Assembly (NCBI RefSeq): GCF_007559005.1
Contig: NZ_CP041763.1
Span: forward strand, 1,148,463-1,212,462
Reading direction: 5' to 3'
Length of the DNA: 64,000 bases
Origin: Gordonia zhaorongruii
GTDB taxonomy: Bacteria; Actinomycetota; Actinomycetes; Mycobacteriales; Mycobacteriaceae
Part shown: positions 38,166 through 45,599 of the stretch, piece by piece
Layout of the letters: every line of letters starts with the position of its first letter
Numbering within the stretch: position 1 is the stretch's first letter
Notes under the pieces: model-generated
Seen by the model: only the letters and a program-made list of their open reading frames with translations
What the model was told of the DNA's origin: nothing
Database searches by the model: none
Translations under genes and position numbers: made by a program

Positions 38166-39914
38166 GTGCTGTCGGTGATTCTGGTCGGGCTGGCCGGTGG
38201 ACTGGTGACGGGTGTGTCGCCGTGTGTGCTGCCGATGCTGCCCATCGTGTTCGTGACGAGCGGATCGGGACGCACTGCGAACGGCTGTGCACCAGAAGGG
38301 GATACGAGCTCGGCAGGCACGACGACCCTTGCGCCGCCGAAGGCTCCGCCGAGGAGTCGGCTGCGCACGCCGCTTATTATCGCGGGCATCGTGACCAGCT
38401 TCAGCGTGATCTCCCTGTTCGGGACGCTGCTCCTGAGTGCGCTCGGTCTGCCCGACTCGTTTCTGCGGTGGACGGGCATCGTGTTGTTGGTGGCGATCGG
38501 CGTCGGCCTCGTCGTTCCGCCGATCGCGCACGCGCTGGAGCGTCCGTTCGCGCGGATCCCGGCGTGGACGAAGCCGTCGGAGAAGGGCGGGCCCTACCTG
38601 CTCGGCATCGGATTGGGCACGCTGTACGTGCCATGCGCGGGACCGGTCCTCGCCGCGATCGCAGTGGCCGGCGCGACAGGCCAGATCGGTTGGCGCACCG
38701 TGGTTCTGACGGTCGCCTTCGCCGTCGGTGCGGCCCTGCCGCTCGCGGTGTTCGCGACGGCGGGCGAGCGGTTGGGCCATCGGCTCGCCGCCTACCGGAG
38801 TCGGCAGCGCACGTTCCGGATCGTCGGCGGCGTCGTGTTGATCGCGCTGGCCGTGGCACTCGCCTTCGACGCGCCCGCGCGCCTGCAGGCCGCGCTGCCC
38901 GGATACACGGCGGCCGCCGATCGTGCGCTGTCGAAGTCGGACGCCGTGGACACTGCATTGGGGCGCGACACAGGTGGCGCCGGGGCGTGCGTCGGGGAGG
39001 GCTCCGGTCTCGCCGACTGTGGCACCTCACCCGGATTCGACGGCGGCGGCACGTGGTTCAACACCGCCGACGGCGCGCCGCTGACCCGGGCCGATCTCGC
39101 GAACAAGGTTGTCCTCGTCGACTTCTGGACGTATTCGTGCATCAACTGTCTGCGCGACGGTCCACACGTGCGCCGATGGTACGACGCGTACCGCGACGCA
39201 GGCCTTGTGGTGGTCGGTGTGCACACCCCCGAGTTCGCGTTCGAGAAGGACGGCGGCAACGTCGCGGCGGCGATCGGCGACGAGCACATCGACTACCCGG
39301 TGGTGCAGGACAACGACTATGCGATCTGGAACGCCTTCGCCAACCGGTACTGGCCGGCGAAGTACCTGATCGACGGGCGCGGTGAGATCCGCGCCGCCAG
39401 CTTCGGCGAAGGACGGTACGACGAGGTGGAGGCCGACATCCGGACTCTCCTCAAGGACGCGAACCCGAACGTGACGCTGCCTGCTCCGGTCGACACCAAG
39501 GACGACGCCGTGCCGACCGGTGCGCAGTCGCCGGAGATGTACCTGTCATCGAGCCGCTCCGCGGGATCGTACGCGGGATCGGAAGCGCTCGAGGTCGGCA
39601 CCCGTGACTTCACCTTCGGCGACTCGCAGCCCGCCGACACGTTCAGCCTGTCCGGCCGATTCGAGGTGACCGACGAGTCGGTGATCGCGCGCTCGGGCGC
39701 GCGGGTTCGCTTGGTGAGCACCGCCGACGATGTGAACGCCGTGCTCGCCGGGTCGGGTCGCGTCGTGGTCCACCAGGATGGGCGCCCCGATCGCAGTGTC
39801 GACGTGTCGGGCGTGCCGCGCCTGTACCGGCTGGCCGACGGCGGCGACCGCGACCGCACGCTGACGTTCGAGATCCCCGACGGCGTCGCCGTCTACACGT
39901 TCACGTTCGGCTGA
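38166..39914 (+). CDS. DipZ-like protein: CcdA membrane domain + thioredoxin domain
   Basis: A 582-residue protein. The N-terminal CcdA-type domain carries redox Cys residues in VSPCVLPMLP (C20) and YVPCAGPVLAAI. An extracytoplasmic thioredoxin domain with YSCINCL (CxxC) follows at about residues 320-460, then a carbohydrate-binding-like beta domain. It moves reducing power across the membrane to secreted thiol proteins. GTG 38166 follows a GGAGGAG site; the 93-bp gap after the anti-sigma gene could hold a sigma-specific promoter. In M. tuberculosis dipZ belongs to the SigK regulon. Confidence 0.9.
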   Translation: MLSVILVGLAGGLVTGVSPCVLPMLPIVFVTSGSGRTANGCAPEGDTSSAGTTTLAPPKAPPRSRLRTPLIIAGIVTSFSVISLFGTLLLSALGLPDSFLRWTGIVLLVAIGVGLVVPPIAHALERPFARIPAWTKPSEKGGPYLLGIGLGTLYVPCAGPVLAAIAVAGATGQIGWRTVVLTVAFAVGAALPLAVFATAGERLGHRLAAYRSRQRTFRIVGGVVLIALAVALAFDAPARLQAALPGYTAAADRALSKSDAVDTALGRDTGGAGACVGEGSGLADCGTSPGFDGGGTWFNTADGAPLTRADLANKVVLVDFWTYSCINCLRDGPHVRRWYDAYRDAGLVVVGVHTPEFAFEKDGGNVAAAIGDEHIDYPVVQDNDYAIWNAFANRYWPAKYLIDGRGEIRAASFGEGRYDEVEADIRTLLKDANPNVTLPAPVDTKDDAVPTGAQSPEMYLSSSRSAGSYAGSEALEVGTRDFTFGDSQPADTFSLSGRFEVTDESVIARSGARVRLVSTADDVNAVLAGSGRVVVHQDGRPDRSVDVSGVPRLYRLADGGDRDRTLTFEIPDGVAVYTFTFG

Positions 39915-40037
39915 GGAACGACCCCGAGTCGTGCGATCGCCGCAGCGCCAAACGCAATCAGCACGGTCGCCCATGCAGCCCGCGCCGATTATTGTCGCTG
40001 GTCATCGGGTCGAAATCAGACTACCTGCACGTATGGT

Positions 40038-40063
40038 GGTGCCCCCGGCAGGACTCGAACCTG
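40038..40063. repeat. attL: 26-bp direct repeat (displaced tRNA-Arg 3' end)
   Basis: GGTGCCCCCGGCAGGACTCG plus AACCTG, identical to 48905-48930. It equals the T arm and 3' acceptor strand of the tRNA-Arg gene, so it is the tRNA fragment displaced by integration. Confidence 0.92.
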
Positions 40064-40109
40064 TCGCGGAATCCGGTGCCACTGTTCCCTCTACCTCGGT
40101 TTATGGCCG

Positions 40110-40138
40110 TTGTAGCTGGTAAGGCACCACGCTACACT
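40110..40138 (+). promoter_or_regulatory. integrase promoter and arm-site-like repeats
   Basis: TTGTAG (40110-40115) and TACACT (40133-40138) are separated by exactly 17 bp and lie 76 bp before the integrase ATG. Just downstream the 9-bp direct repeat GGACACCAG occurs at 40141 and 40151, between attL and the gene, where integrase arm-binding sites are often found. Confidence 0.6.
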
Positions 40139-40213
40139 ATGGACACCAGCGGACACCAGAGTCTTTGGGAAACACGCGGATAACAGTTGCATCGCACGGA
40201 ACAGGACGCGAAG

Positions 40214-41347
40214 ATGGCAGGCAAGCCGGGTCACCGGGGATGGGGGCACATCCGCAAACTCCCCTCGAAGCGCTTCCAGGCCTCCTACGTCGGCGATGAT
40301 CTCGTCCGACACAAGGCGCCCCGCACATTCACGTCGAAGATGGATGCCGAGGCGTGGCTGCACACCGAACGGATCAAACTGGAGCGGGGGGAGTGGCAAC
40401 CGCCGGCCAAGCGGAACGATCAAGGCGGGCTCACGCTGGCTGAGTACGCCGACACCTGGACCACCCACCGCAAGCTGAGACCGCGCACCGAATCCGGGTA
40501 CCGGGCGCTCCTGCGTCTCCACATCGAGCCGACCCTCGGAACCATCGCCGTCGCCACACTTACCCCCGATGCCGTGCGCCGCTGGTACTCGAAGCTCGGT
40601 ACCGACCACCCCACCCGGAACGCGCACTGTTATCAGCTCCTGCACGCCATCATGTCCACGGCGGTGGAGGATGGCCTGATACCGGCGAATCCCGTCCACA
40701 TTCGCGGCGCCATGCACGCCAAGAGGAAGAAGGAGCCGGTCATACTGGCCGCTACACGGGACCGTGACGAGGTGGCGTTGCTCGCTTCAGCCATGCCGCC
40801 GGAGCTCTCCGCGTCCGTTCTCCTGGCAGCCTGGTGCGGTCTCCGATATGGGGAGACCACCGAACTCCGCCGCAAGGACATCGACACCGATACCGGCGTC
40901 CTCACCGTGGCACGCGGCGTCACCTACCGTGACGGCGAATTCATCGTGCAGCCCACCAAGTCAGGCGAGATCCGGCACGTCACCATCCCGCCCCACATCC
41001 GGCCCGCGGTGGCCGCCCACCTGGCGCAGCACACCGGCAAGTCGGGGGAGTCGCTGCTGTTCCCTGCTGCTGATGGCGGTCACCTGCTGGACCAGTCGTA
41101 TCGGAAATCGTTCACGCGTGCCGCGAAGAAGATCGGGCGCCCCGGACTCACCCCGCACGCGCTGCGCCATTTCTCGGGGACGATCGCGGCCCGTGTCGGT
41201 GGGACGACTGCGGAGACTATGGCGAGGCTCGGGCACTCCACAGTCGATGCCGCCATGCGTTACCAGAACGCTGCCCTGGAGCGTGACGCGGTGATCGCTG
41301 CAGCCATGTCTGCGCTCGTCGTCGAGGACAAAACTCTAAACCAGTAG
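40214..41347 (+). CDS. int: tyrosine recombinase (phage-type integrase)
   Basis: A 377-residue integrase. The N-terminal arm-binding region has GHIRKLPSKRFQASYVG, the core-binding SAM-like domain spans about 70-170, and the catalytic residues are R211 (CGLRYGE), K249, H315 and R318 (HALRHFSG), H341 (LGHST) and the nucleophile Y350 (AMRYQNA). It recombines the tRNA-Arg 3' end with the element's attP. ATG 40214 gives the usual N-terminus; TTG 40187 is less likely. It is the first gene inside attL and is transcribed inwards. Confidence 0.95.
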   Translation: MAGKPGHRGWGHIRKLPSKRFQASYVGDDLVRHKAPRTFTSKMDAEAWLHTERIKLERGEWQPPAKRNDQGGLTLAEYADTWTTHRKLRPRTESGYRALLRLHIEPTLGTIAVATLTPDAVRRWYSKLGTDHPTRNAHCYQLLHAIMSTAVEDGLIPANPVHIRGAMHAKRKKEPVILAATRDRDEVALLASAMPPELSASVLLAAWCGLRYGETTELRRKDIDTDTGVLTVARGVTYRDGEFIVQPTKSGEIRHVTIPPHIRPAVAAHLAQHTGKSGESLLFPAADGGHLLDQSYRKSFTRAAKKIGRPGLTPHALRHFSGTIAARVGGTTAETMARLGHSTVDAAMRYQNAALERDAVIAAAMSALVVEDKTLNQ

Positions 41348-41786
41348 TCGAGACTTTCACCGGCGATCCTAACCTCACCTCCGGTCCCCTTACCCCTCCC
41401 GTTCCTCCCAGTTCGCGACGATTCGCGACGTTTCCGCAGGTCATCCGCTACGACTCGACGGGCATTCCGCACAGTTGGTCCGCGTTTCATGTCGCCTGGG
41501 GCGGTTCTGGACGTGCGTGGAGGACGTGTGGAGACGTTTCGCGGCCACACGTGCAGCCAGGCGGATCGGGAAAGTGCGGTGTGTTGAGGGAACATGCGAA
41601 ATTGCCAATAAGCTGAACATGCATCACCGAGAGGACAAGGACGGCACCAGTTGCCGGACAACACCACTCACGTCCAGGCCCGACGATAACGAGGCCACCC
41701 CAAGGGGAGACGCATGCCGCTGCAACGGCGTTCGTCGCGCAACCCCCTGGGGCGCCCATCCAGATAGACCCACACAGGAGTCCCCC
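41348..41786. other. 439-bp gap between integrase and excisionase genes
   Basis: No gene of normal size is supported. The gap holds a direct repeat GAACATGC at 41590 and 41615 (25 bp apart), which could be an operator, and near its end a 17-codon ORF with a good ribosome-binding site. Long open frames here on either strand look like high-GC shadows. No repressor gene was found in it. Confidence 0.6.
41714..41767 (+). CDS. 17-residue Arg-rich mini-ORF before the excisionase gene
   Basis: ATG 41714 follows AAGGGGAGA by three bases and runs to TAG 41765. The product begins MPLQRRSSRNP. It ends 19 bp before the excisionase start. It may be a leader peptide; its size gives no evidence on function, and it may not be expressed. 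Confidence 0.3.
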   Translation: MPLQRRSSRNPLGRPSR

Positions 41787-42068
41787 ATGACCGTACCCGC
41801 CGGCGCAAATCCGGATTACTCCGCCACCCTCAGTGACATCGCCCGCGAGTTTGGCATCAGTTACCGCACCGTCCGTCGCTACGTCGCCGCGGGCCTCATC
41901 ACCGGTCACCGGATCGGGCCGAAGCTCATCCGCTTCAACATCGGCGAGGTCCGCGAGCAGCTTCTCGGGAACGCCGGCAGCACCCGATTGCCCGACCCGG
42001 TCGGCAATGAGGCCACCCGCCGCGCTGACGCGTCGCGCGCCCGCCGACAGTTCGGTCTGCCCGCCTAG
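41787..42068 (+). CDS. xis: excisionase/MerR-like helix-turn-helix protein
   Basis: A 93-residue DNA-binding protein. The winged-helix unit is LSDIAREFGISYRTVRRYVA with the wing HRIGPKLIRFNIGEV, as in actinophage Xis and helix-turn-helix 17 proteins. The tail is basic and Arg-rich. ATG 41787 has an ACAGGAG site six bases upstream; the longer open frame lacks one. It would bend att DNA to direct excision, or act as the element's regulator. Confidence 0.8.
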   Translation: MTVPAGANPDYSATLSDIAREFGISYRTVRRYVAAGLITGHRIGPKLIRFNIGEVREQLLGNAGSTRLPDPVGNEATRRADASRARRQFGLPA

Positions 42069-42146
42069 TCCAGCACCACACCTGAATGCGCCCCACCTCA
42101 CAGAGGTTCGAGCGCGCATCAGGGGCACTGCTCACCGTCTCCTGAC

Positions 42147-42187
42147 ACAAAAAAGAACCGCCGCTCGGGCTGAGAGCGACGGTTCTT
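42147..42187 (-). terminator. terminator oriented against the element's genes
   Basis: A 14-bp stem with one mismatch (42153-42166 with 42174-42187) and a 7-base loop. Read on the minus strand it is followed by six T residues (AAAAAA on the plus strand at 42149-42154), a textbook intrinsic terminator for leftward transcription. All genes around it are rightward, so it would stop antisense transcripts. Confidence 0.65.
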
Positions 42188-42204
42188 GGAAAGAGAACAC
42201 CCTA

Positions 42205-42453
42205 GTGACTAAGTATACGCCCGATTCCGGATATGTCTACCGCATCGAGGCCGCACAACGACTCGAACCCATCGAATGCTCACAGGGCTGCGGGAAGTGG
42301 ATCACCGACCCGTGGATGCACCACTGCATTTACGACGTGAAATATCCAGACCGCTCCGACTGCGGATGCCGTGAAGCCGACCAGGGTATCCACCGCAACG
42401 AGACCTGCAGTCTCCTCGGCGAGCTGACACCGCGATGGAAGTGGCTGCGATGA
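42205..42453 (+). CDS. small Cys/His-rich protein (probable zinc finger)
   Basis: An 82-residue protein with nine potential metal ligands: C25, C29, H39, H40, C41, C53, C55, H63 and C68 (IECSQGCGKW, MHHCIY, DCGCREADQGIH). No known family is recognised. The start is uncertain: GTG 42205 is the only good one and has a GGAAAGAG site upstream. Its stop overlaps the start of the ATPase gene (ATGA), so the two are translated together and the protein may help that ATPase, for instance as a primase-like or loader partner. Confidence 0.6.
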   Translation: MTKYTPDSGYVYRIEAAQRLEPIECSQGCGKWITDPWMHHCIYDVKYPDRSDCGCREADQGIHRNETCSLLGELTPRWKWLR

Positions 42454-43547
42454 TCGGACACATCTCGCCCACCGCCCGCGAAGTCATGGCACTGCACCGT
42501 GCTGACCTCCCCGCGGGATGGATCTATGCAGACAAAGCACCAGAGTCCCGCCCCACCGATTGGCTAATCCCCGACCGTCTCGCACGCGGCCACGTCACCT
42601 ACCTGTACGGGGAAGAGGGCATCGGAAAATCCACCTGGTGGGTACTCCAGGTGCAGGAAGTTACCGCGCGCTGCGAGTACGTCGTATTGATCTTCACCGA
42701 GGACGGATGGGAAGACACGCTGCGGGGACGGCTCGAATGCGCCGGCGTCGATATGACGTACGTGATCCTGTCCAACGTCTCCGAAGATGGAGAGTTTGAA
42801 CCCGGTATCCCCGGCCCCGGTCGGATGCTCACCGAAGATCTCCCCGACATCTCACTAGTTGTTGTAGACGGTATCGCCGACGCCGCCACAGTCGCCCGTG
42901 GACACCTCCCCAAGCACTCTGAGTGGAGAGAAGTGTTCGGGGAGTGGGCGCGATACGCGCGGAAGAAGAACGCTGCAGTCCTAGCACTCGGTCACACCAA
43001 CCGGGACACCCAATCAGGTACACGCGGTGCAGTCGGACTGTCAGGACAGATCCGGCAGAAGGTACGGCTGAACATTCTCGCCCAACGTGACGAGGAAGGA
43101 CGGCTAGCGGTCGGCGTGGAGAAATCCAACATCTGCAGCGACGCCGAACCCGTGGACCTGTACACGATTGAAACAGTCGATATGGGTCACGGCGTCACGA
43201 CGACCATCGCCAGGGCTGCAGGTGCCGGGAAACTGTCCGCTAAGAAACTGTTCTCCGTTATGGCTGCACAGTCCCAGGTGGCAGAAGATGAAGCCGAGAT
43301 TGAGCGTCTGGATGGCTGTGTAGGCGATCTCGTGAAGCTTCTCGATTCAGCCGAGCAGGACAGCGACGGATGGATGTTGGCGACGGAAGTAACTCTGTTG
43401 CTCACCACCGGGAAGGGTCCGAGTAAGACTCGCTGGTCGGAGAACAAGGTCGGACGGGCGCGTACCGAGGCAATCCACAACCGCTACATCGAGGCTACCC
43501 ATCCCGTTGTGCCGGGCCCCTGGTACTGGCGAGCCGCTGACCGTTAA
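42450..43547 (+). CDS. RepA/DnaB-like P-loop ATPase, probable replication protein
   Basis: A 365-residue RecA-fold ATPase (AAA_25/RepA type). Walker A is GEEGIGKST (K60), Walker B is DISLVVVDGIAD (D140), and a polar strand LALGHTNRDTQSG follows, as in hexameric replicative helicases of plasmids and satellites. The C-terminal 100 residues are helical and may contain a DNA-binding domain. ATG 42450 overlaps the previous stop; ATG 42435 is possible. The iteron array begins 11 bp after its stop, which supports an origin-binding or helicase role. Confidence 0.8.
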   Translation: MIGHISPTAREVMALHRADLPAGWIYADKAPESRPTDWLIPDRLARGHVTYLYGEEGIGKSTWWVLQVQEVTARCEYVVLIFTEDGWEDTLRGRLECAGVDMTYVILSNVSEDGEFEPGIPGPGRMLTEDLPDISLVVVDGIADAATVARGHLPKHSEWREVFGEWARYARKKNAAVLALGHTNRDTQSGTRGAVGLSGQIRQKVRLNILAQRDEEGRLAVGVEKSNICSDAEPVDLYTIETVDMGHGVTTTIARAAGAGKLSAKKLFSVMAAQSQVAEDEAEIERLDGCVGDLVKLLDSAEQDSDGWMLATEVTLLLTTGKGPSKTRWSENKVGRARTEAIHNRYIEATHPVVPGPWYWRAADR

Positions 43548-43557
43548 CCAGTAGTTC

Positions 43558-43740
43558 TGCGTTGTTGCGTTGTTGGGCTTGACCTGCGGAAACGTCTGCG
43601 TTGTTGGCTGCGTTCTTGTGCGTTCTTGAGCCAACAACGCAACCCGATCCAACAACGCAGACGCCTCCCAAGAACGCACCAACAACGCACCCAAGAACGC
43701 ACACGTAACACCAGGTCAAAGCCAACAACGCAACAACGCA
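43558..43740. repeat. dyad-symmetric array of twelve 10-bp iterons (candidate replication origin)
   Basis: Twelve copies of TGCGTT[G/C]TTG in 183 bp. Five face right (43558, 43566, 43597, 43609, 43619) and seven face left (43632, 43650, 43669, 43680, 43692, 43723, 43731). The outermost 29 bp at each end are inverted copies with two mismatches, including TTGACCTG on the left and CAGGTCAA on the right. Lying directly behind the RepA-like gene and in no reading frame, it is best explained as the element's origin or a Rep-binding control region. Confidence 0.85.
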
Positions 43741-43769
43741 ACACCCCTACCTAGACCAAGGAGACCATC

Positions 43770-44243
43770 ATGACAAATTCATCTTCAGTACCAGTAGTAC
43801 TTCCCACCAAGGGGTCTGCGCTCAGCACCGCCATGATCAGAACCGAGCACCTGCACCTCATGCGCGAGATGTACGGACTCACCCCGTGGACCGGCTACGA
43901 GCCAGCCTGCAAATGCCCACGGTGGACCGTCAAGCCGTGCCGCCGCACCATCCGCGGACTCACCTGCTTCACCCGCCGCGACTGGGGTGTGGCATGCGAC
44001 CACCCTCGCCGCTGGCAGGACGCCGACGGTAACCGCGTCCTCACCTGGGAGCCATACATCGGTACGGACGCCGCCCTGCGCAGTATCGAGAGCTCCGCGG
44101 CAATCGGAGAAGCACTCGCCTCCGGGGTCGAGGTGATCGTCTGCACCGGGTCGCCGTACGTGACCGCCGTGGACCGTCTTCACGACACCGAGGCACCCGT
44201 ATCAGACTGTGCCGTCGTCATCTTTCGGGGCGGTGCGGCATGA
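43770..44243 (+). CDS. element-encoded protein of unknown function
   Basis: A 157-residue soluble protein. It has a Cys cluster in the middle (ACKCPRWTVKPCRRT, LTCFTRRD, VACDHPRRW) that may bind zinc, and a C-terminal half with mixed alpha/beta pattern. ATG 43770 follows a CAAGGAGA site. It is the first gene after the iteron array and opens the run of overlapping small genes up to the scaffold gene. No family is recognised. Confidence 0.65.
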   Translation: MTNSSSVPVVLPTKGSALSTAMIRTEHLHLMREMYGLTPWTGYEPACKCPRWTVKPCRRTIRGLTCFTRRDWGVACDHPRRWQDADGNRVLTWEPYIGTDAALRSIESSAAIGEALASGVEVIVCTGSPYVTAVDRLHDTEAPVSDCAVVIFRGGAA

Positions 44244-44440
44244 ACCACGACTTCCACAGACTCATGCGGCTACTCACCGAGCGCCGGTCATGGATGCGCC
44301 GCCCCCACGCGATCCGCACCCAGCAGAACGACCGCGGCGGGTGGGACGTGGTTGTCCTGATTGATGGCAGCTACGCCAACCGTGACGCCGCAGAACGCGT
44401 CGTGGATCTCTACAGGTCGACGGCGAAGGCCATCCGGTGA
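44240..44440 (+). CDS. small element protein, 66 residues
   Basis: A basic small protein (MNHDFHRLMRLLTERRSWMRR, shown to 20: MNHDFHRLMRLLTERRSWMR) ending in an amphipathic helix (ANRDAAERVVDLYRSTAKAI). Its ATG overlaps the previous stop by 4 bp, evidence for translation. No family or metal site is seen. Confidence 0.55.
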   Translation: MNHDFHRLMRLLTERRSWMRRPHAIRTQQNDRGGWDVVVLIDGSYANRDAAERVVDLYRSTAKAIR

Positions 44441-44526
44441 CCCGCATCGTGTCGACCGTCCGGCGGTGGCTGTACGCCGTCCACGGTCTCGAACCAATCG
44501 ACGTGCTCGGGAGGCGCGATGTCTGA
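44437..44526 (+). CDS. 29-residue coupled microprotein
   Basis: GTG 44437 overlaps the previous stop (GTGA) and the ORF's own stop overlaps the WhiB-like start by 8 bp, so it sits exactly in the chain of coupled genes. The product starts MTRIVSTVRRWLYAVHGLE. It may be a real microprotein or only a way to carry ribosomes to the next gene. Confidence 0.45.
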   Translation: MTRIVSTVRRWLYAVHGLEPIDVLGRRDV

Positions 44527-44812
44527 GCACGACGGCCACCCGGAGTGGGTCGACCTGATGGAGGTGGTCCTCCGCGGGCAACCGAAGTTCGACGTCGGTC
44601 CGCTCCCGTGCCAGAACCGACCGGACCTGTTTGATCCCCAGGATTGGGGCGAGCCTCACGAGGCTGTGGTCCGCCGGCATCGGGCGGCCGTCACGCTCTG
44701 CAAGTCGTGCCCAGGTCTCGACCAGTGCGCCGAGCTCTCGAAGGTCGAACCGAACCCGCACTCGATGGTGTGGGCTGGCCGATCCCCGGTACTCGATCGG
44801 GGCGAGACGTGA
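44519..44812 (+). CDS. WhiB-like iron-sulfur regulator
   Basis: A 97-residue Wbl protein. The four cluster ligands are C31 (LPCQNRPDLFDP), C61, C64 and C70 (CKSCPGLDQC), and the family turn appears as MVWAGRSP. The basic tail of chromosomal WhiB proteins is short here. Actinophages and satellites often carry Wbl genes; some act on the host sigma factor. It may switch the element's late genes or reprogramme host transcription, which is inference. Confidence 0.82.
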   Translation: MSEHDGHPEWVDLMEVVLRGQPKFDVGPLPCQNRPDLFDPQDWGEPHEAVVRRHRAAVTLCKSCPGLDQCAELSKVEPNPHSMVWAGRSPVLDRGET

Positions 44813-44934
44813 CCGACACCGACCGCCCCGAACCGCGCTGGTGCCTGCATCCGAACTGCAGCTACCTCACGAAATGGCCCCACCGACACTGCCCGATCCA
44901 CCGGGCACAAGAAGAAAGAGAAACAGATGAGTAG
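44809..44934 (+). CDS. 41-residue zinc-finger-like microprotein
   Basis: GTG 44809 overlaps the WhiB-like stop (GTGA). The product has a compact ligand pattern, WCLHPNCSYLTKWPHRHCPIH, here split as WCLHPNC and HRHCPIH, that could hold one zinc. The charged C-terminus runs into the next gene, whose ATG overlaps by 8 bp. Function unknown. Confidence 0.5.
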   Translation: MTDTDRPEPRWCLHPNCSYLTKWPHRHCPIHRAQEERETDE

Positions 44935-45148
44935 GAAGAAACACTGCAACGACGACCCCGGCGGACTCGTGCACTCGGTAGCCACAGTTCGCGCTGCAGT
45001 CGATCGCGAGCGTGACCAAGTGCGACTCCACTTCGCGGGCCTGATGATGTACATCACCCCAGACAAGGCGATCATGCTGGCTCGGCAGATCGTCGAGGCG
45101 TGCGATGTAATCGAGTCCCGCCGTCCCGCCGTCGAGGAGGTGGCCTGA
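44927..45148 (+). CDS. small element protein, paralogue A
   Basis: A 73-residue protein. Its C-terminal half (YITPDKAIMLARQIVEACDV) resembles that of the next gene product (AVTPGQAIDLANELADAVEE), so the two look like an ancient tandem duplication. The shared pattern is a beta strand, TP-turn and long helix. ATG 44927 overlaps the previous gene by 8 bp. No function is recognised. Confidence 0.55.
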   Translation: MSRKKHCNDDPGGLVHSVATVRAAVDRERDQVRLHFAGLMMYITPDKAIMLARQIVEACDVIESRRPAVEEVA

Positions 45149-45321
45149 TGCCAAACGCGGCACTTCAGGCGCGTGGAGTCTCCCGACCCACGGCCACAGC
45201 AGGTCGCGCCGGCGATGTCATCGTCACCTGTTTCCGCGAGCTCGTCATAGCAGTCACTCCGGGGCAGGCGATCGACCTAGCGAACGAGCTCGCGGACGCT
45301 GTCGAGGAAGTGACCCGGTGA
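45148..45321 (+). CDS. small element protein, paralogue B
   Basis: A 57-residue protein starting at ATG 45148, which shares a base with the preceding stop (TGATG) and has a GAGGAGG site. Its C-terminus is similar to paralogue A (TPxxAIxLAxxxxxA). The next gene begins within its stop (GTGA at 45318). Confidence 0.55.
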   Translation: MPNAALQARGVSRPTATAGRAGDVIVTCFRELVIAVTPGQAIDLANELADAVEEVTR

Positions 45322-45599
45322 CGCCGCCGATGTCCCACGAGGACGCCGTTGACGCGTACCTGACCGTCTGCGCACTGTTTATGGAATCGAAGCAGGACGA
45401 CGCGATCGCGTACTTGCAGACGTTCGATCTCGATGAGCGCCTGTTCATCCTCACCAACGGGGCCACCGTGACCAACGGGTTCGCCGCCTCGCACGCACGA
45501 CGGCAAGGGATCGCTTGGGACGACATCGGGGATTGGATCCGATCGTGCCGCTATGACAACCACACCACCACCACAGAAAATGGAGAACCCAATGAGTGA
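45318..45599 (+). CDS. small element protein, 93 residues
   Basis: An acidic, mainly helical 93-residue protein (SHEDAVDAYLTVCALFMESK, then ATVTNGFAASHARRQGIAWD). GTG 45318 overlaps the previous stop and its own end overlaps the scaffold-like gene by 8 bp. No family is recognised; the position before the scaffold gene suggests a late or head-related role but does not prove it. Confidence 0.55.
   Translation: MTPPMSHEDAVDAYLTVCALFMESKQDDAIAYLQTFDLDERLFILTNGATVTNGFAASHARRQGIAWDDIGDWIRSCRYDNHTTTTENGEPNE

Noticed and set aside
43558..43740. CRISPR array
   Set aside because: The repeats are only 10 bp, face both directions and have irregular or negative spacing; there are no spacers of constant length and no cas genes.
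43558..43740. A second pair of attachment or transposon ends
   Set aside because: The 29-bp inverted ends enclose no transposase and no gene, only more copies of the same iteron.
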